This document shows positions 1 to 5,938 of a stretch of 11,078 nt of DNA, in pieces. The translations under genes and the position numbers were made by a program. Positions within the stretch are counted from its first letter, which is position 1; every line of letters starts with the position of its first letter. The DNA comes from Methanomicrobiales archaeon (lineage in GTDB: Archaea > Halobacteriota > Syntropharchaeia > Alkanophagales > Methanospirareceae). A model generated the notes under the pieces. That model was not told the DNA's origin. It did no database searches and saw nothing but the letters and a program-made list of their open reading frames with translations. The stretch is from the NCBI GenBank assembly GCA_003160755.1, contig QEXZ01000024.1, forward strand, positions 4,474 through 15,551, in the 5' to 3' direction.

Positions 1-151
1 GACCCGGGTCTGAGCACATATACTGGTAATCCCGTGCAACGACTACGCAGGGTAACCGCTTCGCAAACTCCGCCACCGCTTTAACATCTACCGCCGCTGC
101 TATATTCACACCACAATGGCAGATATAAACACCTGTGCGAATAGTTTCCAT
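1..151 (-). CDS. hdrA: Heterodisulfide reductase subunit A, N-terminal fragment
   Basis: The reverse strand reads METIRTGVYICHCGVNIAAA and continues for 50 codons to the left edge, where the gene is cut. HdrA is the FAD and iron-sulfur electron-bifurcating subunit of cytoplasmic heterodisulfide reductase, which reduces CoM-S-S-CoB and exchanges electrons with ferredoxin or F420/hydrogenase partners. The family's N-terminal signature (GVYxCHCGxNI, then a VDV segment, then YxYMCSDPG) is intact: Cys11, Cys13 and Cys46 are at the positions expected for its N-terminal cluster. I chose ATG at 149-151 because the signature starts six residues later and a TATA-like box lies about 27 bases upstream, which would give an almost leaderless mRNA. 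The FAD and ferredoxin domains lie outside the window. A short HdrA-like or fused protein cannot be excluded from 50 residues. Confidence 0.85.
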   Translation of the reverse strand, partial: METIRTGVYICHCGVNIAAAVDVKAVAEFAKRLPCVVVARDYQYMCSDPG

Positions 152-171
152 CCCATTCAATATTCCAACCG

Positions 172-186
172 TAAGATATAAAAGAT
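172..186 (-). promoter_or_regulatory. TATA-like box for hdrA
   Basis: On the minus strand this stretch reads ATCTTTTATATC, a good archaeal TATA match. Its centre, near 180, is about 27-29 bases from the hdrA ATG at 151, so transcription would begin at or one or two bases before the start codon. No clear Shine-Dalgarno sequence precedes the ATG, which fits a leaderless message. This is inferred from spacing only. Confidence 0.5.
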
Positions 187-220
187 ATTCGTTTTTTTCG
201 AGCTAATTAGCACATTAAAT

Positions 221-336
221 TTCACCGCAGAGCACACAGAAGATAGCGATTTAGAGGCTTAGAGGTTTGGATGTTTAGCTAACGAGCTGAACCGCTAATA
301 AACTAAACCTCTAATTTCGCGCTCTCCGCGGTGATA
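221..336. repeat. Inverted repeat with CACCGCAGAG/CTCTCCGCGGTG arms
   Basis: The outer arms (221-235 TTCACCGCAGAGCAC and 319-334 GCGCTCTCCGCGGTGA) are inverted copies with one or two mismatches. Inside them is a second inverted pair, TTAGAGGTTTGG (near 258-269) and CTAAACCTCTAA (303-314). The element fills most of the 280-base gap between divergent hdrA and the MBL hydrolase gene. Its inner motif resembles the CTAAACCG repeat downstream at 1351-1398, and its general architecture resembles the longer elements at 2435, 4309, 5729, 6965 and 8067, but its arm sequence differs. I see no gene in it. Confidence 0.6.
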
Positions 337-338
337 AA

Positions 339-360
339 GCACTATATTTTTAGATAGTGC
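339..360. other. Perfect 7-bp stem-loop upstream of the MBL gene
   Basis: GCACTAT (339-345) and ATAGTGC (354-360) are perfectly complementary around an 8-base A/T-rich loop. It directly follows the inverted repeat at 221-336. A TATA-like stretch (TTTATTATATC, about 371-381) follows it, about 50-60 bases before the hydrolase start. It could be a protein-binding palindrome or simply part of the repeat; the sequence does not decide. Confidence 0.45.
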
Positions 361-431
361 CGTTAACCGTCTTTATTATATCATATTAAAAATAACAAGC
401 AACAATACTTTTAATAGGAATTGGTATCGAA

Positions 432-1229
432 ATGCCAGCAAGAGGAAAAGACAAGATAAAATTTCTGGGGACTGCGGGTGCGAGATTCGTAATGATAACG
501 CAGTTTCGGTCCTCTGCTGGTACGGTTCTTAGCTTAAAGGGTACGAACGTCCTTATAGACCCGGGTCCTGGCACGCTGGTACGATTCGCATCTTGCAAAC
601 CGAAACTCAACCCCGCTAAGTTGCATGCTATTATCTTAACCCATAAGCATTTAGACCACTCTAATGATGTGAACGTAATGATAGAAGCGATGACAGAAGG
701 GGGTTTCAAGCACCGGGGAGTGCTTTTGTGCCCAAACGATGCCCTGTCTGATGAAGGAGATGCGGTTATTTTGAACTATTACAAACATCTCCTTGATAGG
801 GTAGAAGTGATGACCGAAGGAGGCAACTACTCAATAGGACAAATCGAGATAAACACGCCTAAAAGGCACGTGCATGGCGTGGAAACGTATGGGTTGAACA
901 TAAAAGAAAGAGGGAAAAAAAGGACAAAAGTCTCTTTTCTCGTGGATACGCTCTATTTCGATGGTTTAGCGAATTATTACGACGGAGAAGTGCTCGTGAT
1001 GAACGTGGCGATGTACGAAAAGCGAGAAGGAGTGAACCATCTGTGTGTGAACGATGCGAGAACGATTATAGAAACCAGAAAAACCAAGCCAAAGGTCGTA
1101 ATCCTCACGCATTTCGGCATGACCATGCTTAGAAACAAACCGTGGGAAATAGCAAAACGGCTAAGCGAAGAGACGGGTGTGGAGGTAATAGCGGCAAGAG
1201 ATGGTATGAAATTCGAGCTGAGTGGATAA
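432..1229 (+). CDS. MBL-fold metallo-hydrolase, specific function unknown
   Basis: A 265-residue metallo-beta-lactamase-fold protein. Visible metal-site motifs are LIDPGPGT at 41-48 (after the second strand), THKHLDH at 70-76 (HxHxDH, two-metal site), His146/His148 (third-motif candidates), Asp172 in LVDT (bridging Asp), and His227 in ILTHFGM (final His). This is a complete catalytic set, so the enzyme should be an active zinc or iron hydrolase. The layout resembles the RNase Z/PhnP branch of small MBL hydrolases more than the flavodiiron or glyoxalase II branches, but I recognise no substrate-specific motif. There is no signal peptide or membrane segment. It is divergent from hdrA and convergent with cofG, so the neighbours do not fix its role. 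The ATG at 432 gives an N-terminus (KIKFLGTAG from residue 8) typical of the fold. Confidence 0.85.
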   Translation: MPARGKDKIKFLGTAGARFVMITQFRSSAGTVLSLKGTNVLIDPGPGTLVRFASCKPKLNPAKLHAIILTHKHLDHSNDVNVMIEAMTEGGFKHRGVLLCPNDALSDEGDAVILNYYKHLLDRVEVMTEGGNYSIGQIEINTPKRHVHGVETYGLNIKERGKKRTKVSFLVDTLYFDGLANYYDGEVLVMNVAMYEKREGVNHLCVNDARTIIETRKTKPKVVILTHFGMTMLRNKPWEIAKRLSEETGVEVIAARDGMKFELSG

Positions 1230-1320
1230 ACCGTATTTGGTGTTTGTATAGCGGACATAAAAAACCACGAGATTAAATATGTGTCAGGTTTGAGAGAGTT
1301 CACGTGGATTAGAGGCTTGG

Positions 1321-1328
1321 TTTTTTTT
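1321..1328 (+). terminator. Oligo-T tract after the MBL gene
   Basis: Eight consecutive T residues lie about 90 bases after the hydrolase stop codon, on the sense strand of that gene, as in archaeal T-run terminators. For convergent cofG, an A6 run at 1259-1264 reads as T6 in its own direction. Both calls rest on base runs alone. Confidence 0.35.
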
Positions 1329-1350
1329 AGCGGTTTGCTTTTTCGGTTAT

Positions 1351-1398
1351 CTAAACCGTTAAACCACTAAACCGCTAAACCGCTAAACCGCTAAACCG
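1351..1398. repeat. Tandem 8-bp repeat, six CTAAACCG units
   Basis: Six head-to-tail units with consensus CTAAACCG; the second is diverged (TTAAACCA). Upstream, TTTTAGCGGTTTGC (about 1325-1338) is the reverse complement of the unit, so the region could fold into a hairpin. The array lies between convergent genes and continues into the 3' end of cofG, whose stop codon (1383-1385) and last codons are made of repeat sequence. A related AACC(G/T)CTAA motif occurs at 290-314. Confidence 0.8.
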
Positions 1399-2405
1399 CT
1401 TTTAGACTCCTTCCTCCTCAAGCCATTTTCATCCGCATATCTCTCTATCAACGGTTTTAGCTCCTCGCTATACCAGCCCTTTTCGATATATCGGGGATAT
1501 ATTGGCAATCTTTCCCTTAATTCAAAATTTGGGGCAACCATTCTCCTCAAGTCTTCCTCTTCCGGCCACGGTGATTCGGGGTTTATATAATCAATAGTTT
1601 TCTCCGATATCCCTCCTAAGTCCGATGCACCCAGTTCTATTAGTACCTTAGGCGAAGTCAAATTTGGTGGAACCTGTATCGCTATTTCATCAGGTAATAT
1701 CTCTCGCGCTGCACGGATAACTTCCTTCAGTTCCGCAAAACTCGGTGGGCTCTCGTTCCACATCGGTGTGAGCAGCTTGGGAATGAAAGGCTGAATAATA
1801 ACTTCCTGTATATGCCCGTATTTCCTGTGCAGCGATTTTATAGCCTGCAAGGAGCGAATGCGATTTTGTGGGTTTTCTCCTATCCCTACCAACAAGCCGG
1901 TAGTAAAAGGTATTTCAAGTTTTCCCGCTTCCTCTATCATTTTCAATCGCTCTGCCGGGATTTTTCCCGGTGAATTTCTGTGCGCTTCGAGTTCTGCTGC
2001 GGTAGTTTCGAGCATCAAGCCCATTGAGGCATTCAGGTCTCGCAGCTCGGTTAGCTCTTCACGACTTAGCACGCCCAGATTACAGTGAGGAAGCAATCCA
2101 TGCTTTATCGCAAGTTTGCATAGTTCTTTCGTGTATTCAACAAGCGAGGAATAACCTGAGTCAAGAATCTCTTTTTTGAAGTAAGAAGAAAGATTTGCAA
2201 GTTCCGGCTTCTCGCCAGCGGTGAAAAGAGCTTCTGTTGCTGCTCCTCGAGCTTTTACGAGCGCTAAAAAATCGTTCATGCTTATTAAATACGCATCGTC
2301 AGGGCTGCGAGCTCGGAACACACAGTAGTCACATGCATTCCTGCATACGTTCGTCACCGGGATAAAAACATTTTTAGAAAAGGTAACGACGCAATTGTTT
2401 TTCAT
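1383..2405 (-). CDS. cofG: 7,8-didemethyl-8-hydroxy-5-deazariboflavin synthase subunit CofG
   Basis: A radical-SAM enzyme that, with CofH, forms the deazaflavin chromophore Fo of coenzyme F420 from the tyrosine-derived CofH product and 5-amino-6-ribitylaminouracil. With the start at 2405 the protein has 340 residues, normal for CofG. The N-terminal core KNVFIPVTNVCRNACDYC holds the radical-SAM cluster CX3CX2C (Cys21, Cys25, Cys28), followed by the family motifs ALFTAGEKP, LPHCNLGVLS and FTTGLLVGIGE. An in-frame GTG at 2453 would add 16 residues (SIIYFLVSDIQ...), but it lies inside the intergenic repeat, so ATG at 2403-2405 with the purine-rich GAAAGAAGAA ahead of it is preferred. The last six residues (KSGLAV) and the stop come from the CTAAACCG tandem repeat. 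The gene is divergent from tyrA; no cofH is visible. Identification is firm. Confidence 0.93.
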   Translation of the reverse strand: MKNNCVVTFSKNVFIPVTNVCRNACDYCVFRARSPDDAYLISMNDFLALVKARGAATEALFTAGEKPELANLSSYFKKEILDSGYSSLVEYTKELCKLAIKHGLLPHCNLGVLSREELTELRDLNASMGLMLETTAAELEAHRNSPGKIPAERLKMIEEAGKLEIPFTTGLLVGIGENPQNRIRSLQAIKSLHRKYGHIQEVIIQPFIPKLLTPMWNESPPSFAELKEVIRAAREILPDEIAIQVPPNLTSPKVLIELGASDLGGISEKTIDYINPESPWPEEEDLRRMVAPNFELRERLPIYPRYIEKGWYSEELKPLIERYADENGLRRKESKSGLAV

Positions 2406-2434
2406 TTCTTCTTTCTTTTGTATATCGGATACAA

Positions 2435-2624
2435 GAAAATAAATTATTGACACAGATTAACGCAGATTAACACAAACCTTTCTTTCAAAAAGAAAGCTTT
2501 ACCAAAGAAATTTGTTTTTCTTTTAGCACAGGTTTTCTTTTTTTTTGAAAAAGAAAAAGTGTTGCGTAAATCAGTGTAAATCCGTGTCTTAAATAGAAGG
2601 AAGTTCTACGTTATATACAATAAA
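2435..2624. repeat. Intergenic inverted-arm element, copy C (cofG/tyrA gap)
   Basis: The left part runs GAAAATAAATTATTGACACAG (2435-2455 region), then decamers CAGATTAACG and CAGATTAACA. The right part (about 2561-2588) is GCGTAAATCA, GTGTAAATCC, GTGTC, the inverted form. The right flank, about 2589-2624, reads TTAAATAGAAGGAAGTT and ends TTATATACAATAAAA. The centre differs from the other copies and holds two A/T hairpins (CTTTCTTT/AAAGAAAG near 2478-2496 and TTTTCTTTTT/AAAAGAAAA near 2533-2557). The element fills the divergent gap and both flanks carry TATA-like boxes, one facing cofG and one facing tyrA. Confidence 0.85.
2610..2618 (+). promoter_or_regulatory. TATA-like box for tyrA
   Basis: GTTATATAC lies in the conserved right flank of the repeat element. 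Its centre is about 32 bases before the tyrA ATG at 2646, predicting a transcript start about 5 bases ahead of the start codon. The opposite flank carries TTTATTTT on the minus strand (about 2436-2443), about 34 bases before the cofG ATG. Confidence 0.45.
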
Positions 2625-2645
2625 AGGGTGAGGGATGTGATTTAA

Positions 2646-3611
2646 ATGAAAGTCACGATAATAGGCGGAGCAGGTGGGATGGGGAGATGGTTCGCCGAGT
2701 TTTTCAAGGAAAACGGCGTTGAGGTGCGGATAGTAGACAAAAGCCCCGAAACAAAGGCGATTGCAAACCAAATAGGCGTGGCATTCTTGAATACGAACAT
2801 TCTAAACGTTACGGAAGACGAAGCGGCGGTAAACGAGGAGATTGTGAATACGGACGTGTTGCTCGTCTCGGTGCCCATAGACATAACGGGCCGCGTAATA
2901 GAGCGCGTAGGACCGAAGATGCATGAGGATTCGCTGCTGATGGACATAACGTCCGTGAAAAAAATGCCGGTAGAGATGATGCAAAAATTTACAACCGAAA
3001 ACGTCGAAATTCTTGGCACTCATCCTTTGTTCGGTCCCACGGCAAAAAGTATGCGAGGTCAAACCATCGTTTTTGTGCCGTCGCGAAAATTTGGTCGTTT
3101 ATATAAAGAAGTAGACACGATGTTCAGGCGAAACGGTGCGAAAATAGAAGTGTTAACCGCAGAGGAGCATGACGAAACAATGTCTGTTATACAGGGATTG
3201 ACACAGTTTATCCTGCTCGCTTTTGGTATCACGTTGAAAGAACTTGATTTTGACGTTGAAAAGTCAAGGAAGCTCATGAGTCCGATGTACGAGATATTGA
3301 TGGATTTCGTGGGCAGACTTCTGCATCAAGACCCGCATTTATACGCACTGATACAGGCGAATTTCGAGATGGGCGAGATACACGAATCCTTTTTGACGGT
3401 TGCAAACAGGTTGTATGAGCTGGTATCTGCAGGTGAAGTGGAAGCGTTTATGGAGGAGATACGGGAAGCAAAAAAACATTTTGGAGATACGGAGACAGAA
3501 AGAGCGATGACGGATTCGGATAGGGTGATTGAGGATAAAATAAATCTTTCTTTATGTGGGGCTCCGCCCTACGACCCCGCAAGCCCTGTAAGGGCTTATA
3601 AGAAAGTTTGA
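2646..3611 (+). CDS. tyrA: Prephenate dehydrogenase
   Basis: Oxidative decarboxylation of prephenate to 4-hydroxyphenylpyruvate, the tyrosine branch of aromatic amino-acid synthesis; cytosolic. The 321-residue protein starts with a Rossmann nucleotide-binding loop GGAGGMG (7-13) and Asp31 at the end of the second strand, which favours NAD over NADP. The family hallmark GTHPLFGP (124-131) follows, with His126 as the expected catalytic histidine. Residues from about 160 onward form the helical dimerisation domain. No ACT or chorismate mutase domain is present. The last 15 or so residues (CGAPPYDPASPVRAY and after) are encoded by a diverged copy of the double-hairpin module found in two intergenic repeats, so the natural C-terminus was probably shorter. 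It precedes trpF by 18 bases and is likely co-transcribed with it. Confidence 0.92.
   Translation: MKVTIIGGAGGMGRWFAEFFKENGVEVRIVDKSPETKAIANQIGVAFLNTNILNVTEDEAAVNEEIVNTDVLLVSVPIDITGRVIERVGPKMHEDSLLMDITSVKKMPVEMMQKFTTENVEILGTHPLFGPTAKSMRGQTIVFVPSRKFGRLYKEVDTMFRRNGAKIEVLTAEEHDETMSVIQGLTQFILLAFGITLKELDFDVEKSRKLMSPMYEILMDFVGRLLHQDPHLYALIQANFEMGEIHESFLTVANRLYELVSAGEVEAFMEEIREAKKHFGDTETERAMTDSDRVIEDKINLSLCGAPPYDPASPVRAYKKV
3555..3598 (+). repeat. Diverged double-hairpin module inside the tyrA 3' end
   Basis: The stretch holds GGGGCTCCGCCCT followed by CCCGCAAGCCCTGTAAGGGC and a TTA end. It aligns with the modules at 4338-4380 and 6995-7037: first hairpin GGGC/GCCC, second hairpin AAGCCC/GGGCTT, common link CCCGCAAGCCC. 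Here it is read in frame as the tyrA tail and its first stem is less perfect than in the other two copies. Confidence 0.75.
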
Positions 3612-3629
3612 GCAAAGAAACAAAAGCAA

Positions 3630-4316
3630 ATGAGCGGAAACCCAAACACGAAAGTAAAAATCTGCGGCAACACGAATGCCGAGGATGCCCTAATGGCTGC
3701 AGAAGCAGGCGCTGACGCTATTGGCGTTATAAATGTCGCTAATACGAAAAGATATATAGATTTAGAAGACGCGAAGACTATATCCAATGCTTTGCCTGTT
3801 TTTGTATCAAAAGTCGTGGTTGTCACGTTGGATAACGTCCCAATCGGAGCTGCGCACGATAAAATAAAGTCAATCGAGGACACAGGCGCGGATTGCATAC
3901 AGCTTCATGGTGAGGAGTCAGTGGAACTCGTTGTAGATTTACGTGCGTGTATGGAAAGCAGCACAAAAATAATAAAAAAGATTGGCGTGAGCGGAGATAA
4001 AGAAAAGTGCCTGGAGAACGCTTTAGCGTATGAAGATGTTGTGGATGCGATATTGCTGGATACCTTGGCTATATCAGGAAGAACAGGGGCAATAGGCGGA
4101 ACCGGGAAACAACACGATTGGAGCATAAGCAAAGAAATTGTGGAGCGTGTGAAAAAGCCGGTGATACTTGCCGGTGGACTGAATCCCGATAATGTCGCCA
4201 GAGCAATAGCACTGGTGAAGCCTTATGCCGTGGACGTGTCCAGTGGTGTGGAGAGCAAAGTGAGAAAGAAGGATGCGTTGAAGGTGAAAAGATTCATAGA
4301 AGCTACAAGAAAATAA
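3630..4316 (+). CDS. trpF: Phosphoribosylanthranilate isomerase
   Basis: A (beta/alpha)8-barrel enzyme converting N-(5-phosphoribosyl)anthranilate to CdRP in tryptophan synthesis. It has 228 residues, the usual length. Landmarks are VKICG (9-13) with Cys12 as general base, QLHGEE at 91-96, LLDT with Asp134 as general acid, and phosphate-binding segments GGTG (146-149), LAGGL (170-174) and DVSSGVE (192-198). The ATG at 3630 puts KICG at the expected place. It is 18 bases after tyrA with no promoter of its own in view, so a tyrA-trpF transcript is likely. Its TAA stop (4314-4316) lies in the first bases of the next intergenic element. Nothing essential is missing. Confidence 0.94.
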   Translation: MSGNPNTKVKICGNTNAEDALMAAEAGADAIGVINVANTKRYIDLEDAKTISNALPVFVSKVVVVTLDNVPIGAAHDKIKSIEDTGADCIQLHGEESVELVVDLRACMESSTKIIKKIGVSGDKEKCLENALAYEDVVDAILLDTLAISGRTGAIGGTGKQHDWSISKEIVERVKKPVILAGGLNPDNVARAIALVKPYAVDVSSGVESKVRKKDALKVKRFIEATRK

Positions 4317-4337
4317 ATTATTGACACTGATTAACGC

Positions 4338-4380
4338 TTGTGGGCTCTGCCCACATTCCCGCAAGCCCGGAAAGGGCTTA
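4338..4380 (+). repeat. Nested double-hairpin module, copy in element D
   Basis: Two adjacent hairpins: TGTGGGC/GCCCACA (7-bp stem, 3-base loop) and AAGCCC/GGGCTT (6-bp stem, 5-base loop), joined by TTCCCGC. It differs from the copy at 6995-7037 by one base. TTAACGC stands on both sides, which may be a target duplication or just the natural repetition of the arm. Confidence 0.8.
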
Positions 4381-4477
4381 ATTAACGCAGATAGATGATA
4401 AAAATCAACAATGTTAAACGCAAATAAGTCCGCGTAAATCAGTGTAAATCTGTGTCTTGAATAGATGGAAGTTATAG

Positions 4478-4487
4478 TTTATTTATA
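4478..4487 (+). promoter_or_regulatory. TATA-like box for trpB
   Basis: TTTATTTATA lies in the right flank of element D with its centre about 27 bases before the trpB ATG (4510), which predicts a leaderless trpB mRNA. No Shine-Dalgarno sequence is visible before the ATG (AAGAGAATAAAAT), consistent with that reading. Confidence 0.5.
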
Positions 4488-4509
4488 CAAAAACAAAAGA
4501 GAATAAAAT

Positions 4510-5712
4510 ATGCAGTCCAAACCTGATGAGCATGGAAAATACGGGATATATGGGGGGAAGTTTGCGCCTGAGGTACTGATGTCCGCGTTAGAAGAGCTTG
4601 AAAAGGCGTTTAACCGTTTTTATAACGACAAAAGTTTTAAAGAAGAGTTAAATATGTTTTTACGAACCTATGCCGGGCGTCCCACGTCTCTTTATTTTGC
4701 AAAGAATCTTTCAGAGAGTTATGGTGCAAAGATTTATCTGAAGCGAGAGGATCTGGTGCATGGCGGTGCGCATAAGCTAAATAACACGTTAGGGCAGTGT
4801 CTGCTGGCAAAGCACATGGGTAAGAAGCGCATAATTGCAGAAACCGGTGCAGGACAGCATGGCGTAGCAAGTGCGATGGCTGCTGCGGTCTTGGAACTCG
4901 AATGCGAGGTGTACATGGGCACTGAAGACATAGAGCGGCAGAAACTGAACGTGTTCCGGATGGAACTTTTAGGAGCAAAAGTAAGCCCGGTTGATTCGGG
5001 CTCTAAAACGCTGAAGGATGCAATAAACGAATCTATGCGGGACTGGGTAACTAATGTCGAGAATACTTATTACCTGATAGGCAGCGTGGTTGGACCTCAT
5101 CCGTATCCATTGATGGTGCGCGAATTTCAGCGAGTCATAGGCAAGGAGACAAAAGAACAGATTCTGGATGCAGAGGGGCGGTTGCCGGACACCATCGTGG
5201 CGTGTGTCGGTGGAGGCAGTAATGCGCTGGGCATATTTTACGATTTCTTAGATGATGATGCGGTGGAGCTTATTGGCGTGGAAGCAGCGGGAAAGGGGTT
5301 AGAGACCGGAGAGCATGGAGCATCCATTTGCGCAGGCACTGAAGGCGTCCTGCACGGGATGTACTCGAAATTATTGCAGGACGAGCACGGTCAAATAAAA
5401 CAGTCATACAGTTTTGCACCAGGGCTCGATTATCCCGGTGTAGGACCTGAACTGGCGTATTTAGCGGATTCGGGAAGGGTAAAAATGGTTTCAGCAACGG
5501 ACGAGGAAACTTTAATAGCTTTCGAGATTCTATCCAGGAAAGAGGGAATAATCCCTGCTCTGGAGTCTGCTCATGCAATCCATTATGCAATAGAAGAAGC
5601 GAAGAGAAAGGCAAAAGAGCGAAAAGAAAATTTGATTGTGGTGAGCCTTTCGGGGAGAGGGGACAAAGACATATTTCTTGTGGAGAAGGTGCTGGGCGGC
5701 GAATGCAAATAA
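4510..5712 (+). CDS. trpB: Tryptophan synthase beta chain (TrpB1 type)
   Basis: PLP enzyme that condenses indole with serine to give tryptophan, normally as an alpha2beta2 complex with TrpA. The 400 residues are full length for the family. Visible landmarks: N-terminal GKYGIYGGKFAPEVLM (9-24), PLP lysine Lys89 in LVHGGAHKLNN, catalytic Glu111 in ETGAGQHG, phosphate loop GGGSN (234-238) and the C-terminal LSGRGDKD. The LVHGGAHK form of the lysine motif is the one known from archaeal TrpB such as the Pyrococcus furiosus enzyme, so it is not an anomaly. Length and the N-terminal segment fit TrpB1, the TrpA-binding type, more than TrpB2. trpA is not in the window, so the alpha subunit must be encoded elsewhere. 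Confidence 0.96.
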   Translation: MQSKPDEHGKYGIYGGKFAPEVLMSALEELEKAFNRFYNDKSFKEELNMFLRTYAGRPTSLYFAKNLSESYGAKIYLKREDLVHGGAHKLNNTLGQCLLAKHMGKKRIIAETGAGQHGVASAMAAAVLELECEVYMGTEDIERQKLNVFRMELLGAKVSPVDSGSKTLKDAINESMRDWVTNVENTYYLIGSVVGPHPYPLMVREFQRVIGKETKEQILDAEGRLPDTIVACVGGGSNALGIFYDFLDDDAVELIGVEAAGKGLETGEHGASICAGTEGVLHGMYSKLLQDEHGQIKQSYSFAPGLDYPGVGPELAYLADSGRVKMVSATDEETLIAFEILSRKEGIIPALESAHAIHYAIEEAKRKAKERKENLIVVSLSGRGDKDIFLVEKVLGGECK

Positions 5713-5728
5713 AAAATACGAGAAAACA

Positions 5729-5868
5729 GAAAATAAATTATGGACACAGATTAACGCAGATTAACACAGATGATAAGAATCAACACGGTTAAACTAAAAT
5801 AAATCTGCGTAAATCAGTGTAAATCTGTGTCTTAAATAGGAGGGGGTTATACTTTATATACAATAAAA
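5729..5868. repeat. Intergenic inverted-arm element, copy E (trpB/moaA gap)
   Basis: This is the cleanest copy. The left arm at 5743-5769 and the reverse complement of the right arm at 5805-5831 agree at 22 of 27 bases. Each arm is nearly three units of a decamer (CAGATTAACG-like). The 35-base centre ATGATAAGAATCAACACGGT... matches copies D, F and G. The left flank is GAAAATAAATTATGGACAC; the right flank CTTAAATAGG...TTATAC ends in CTTTATATACAATAAAA (5853-5868), a strong TATA-like box. Confidence 0.9.
5853..5861 (+). promoter_or_regulatory. TATA-like box for moaA
   Basis: TTTATATAC in the right flank of element E would start transcription near 5884, leaving a leader of about 55 bases ahead of moaA that consists mostly of the second right-arm copy. 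The similar CTTTATGTAC at about 5929-5938 is too close to the ATG (5939) to serve this gene. Confidence 0.45.
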
Positions 5869-5880
5869 AAATAAAAAAAT

Positions 5881-5938
5881 CCAGGTAAATCCGTGTTAAT
5901 CTGCGTCTTAAATAGAAGGAAGTTATACTTTATGTACA
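5881..5938. repeat. Extra half element (right arm plus flank) before moaA
   Basis: This stretch repeats only the right side of the element: GTAAATCCGTGTTAATCTGC, GTC, TTAAATAGAAGGAAGTTATA and CTTTATGTACA. It follows the complete copy E directly, without its own left arm or centre, and its last bases abut the moaA start codon. It looks like a partial duplication of copy E or the remnant of a second element. Confidence 0.8.

Larger units (their letters stand above)
4309..4492. repeat. Intergenic inverted-arm element, copy D (trpF/trpB gap)
   Basis: The left flank GAAAATAAATTATTGACACT starts within the last codons of trpF. After GATTAACGC the 43-bp double-hairpin module is inserted, then the conserved centre GATGATAAAAATCAACAATG, then the inverted decamers (CGCGTAAATC, AGTGTAAATC, TGTGTC) ending near 4456. 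The right flank TGAATAGATGGAAGTTATAG ends in a TATA-like box before trpB. It shares its non-palindromic centre with copies E, F and G, so it is a homologous dispersed element and not chance palindromy. Confidence 0.88.

Noticed and set aside
1..10. GACCCGGGTC at the left edge and CCGGGTC at the right edge, suggesting a circular molecule
   Set aside because: The shared match is only seven bases and lies in two different coding sequences (hdrA and cobD); it is most likely chance.
2406..2453. GTG start giving cofG sixteen extra residues
   Set aside because: The GTG lies inside the repeat element, the added residues are unlike CofG, and the TATA-like box for the ATG start would then be inside the coding region.
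2445..2475. Short direct repeats that might be a CRISPR array
   Set aside because: The decamers are contiguous or nearly so, without unique spacers of constant length, and no cas gene is present.
4074..4364. Minus-strand frames of 96 and 99 codons at 4074-4364 and 6950-7249 sharing a CGQSPQAL-like segment
   Set aside because: The shared peptide is the translation of the nested double-hairpin module and flanking repeat arm; the rest is antisense to trpF or to the small ORF region. They are repeat artefacts.
4750..4790. LVHGGAHKLNN in TrpB, unlike the LNHTGAHKINN of bacterial enzymes
   Set aside because: The same form is known in archaeal TrpB1 such as that of Pyrococcus furiosus, so it is not an anomaly.
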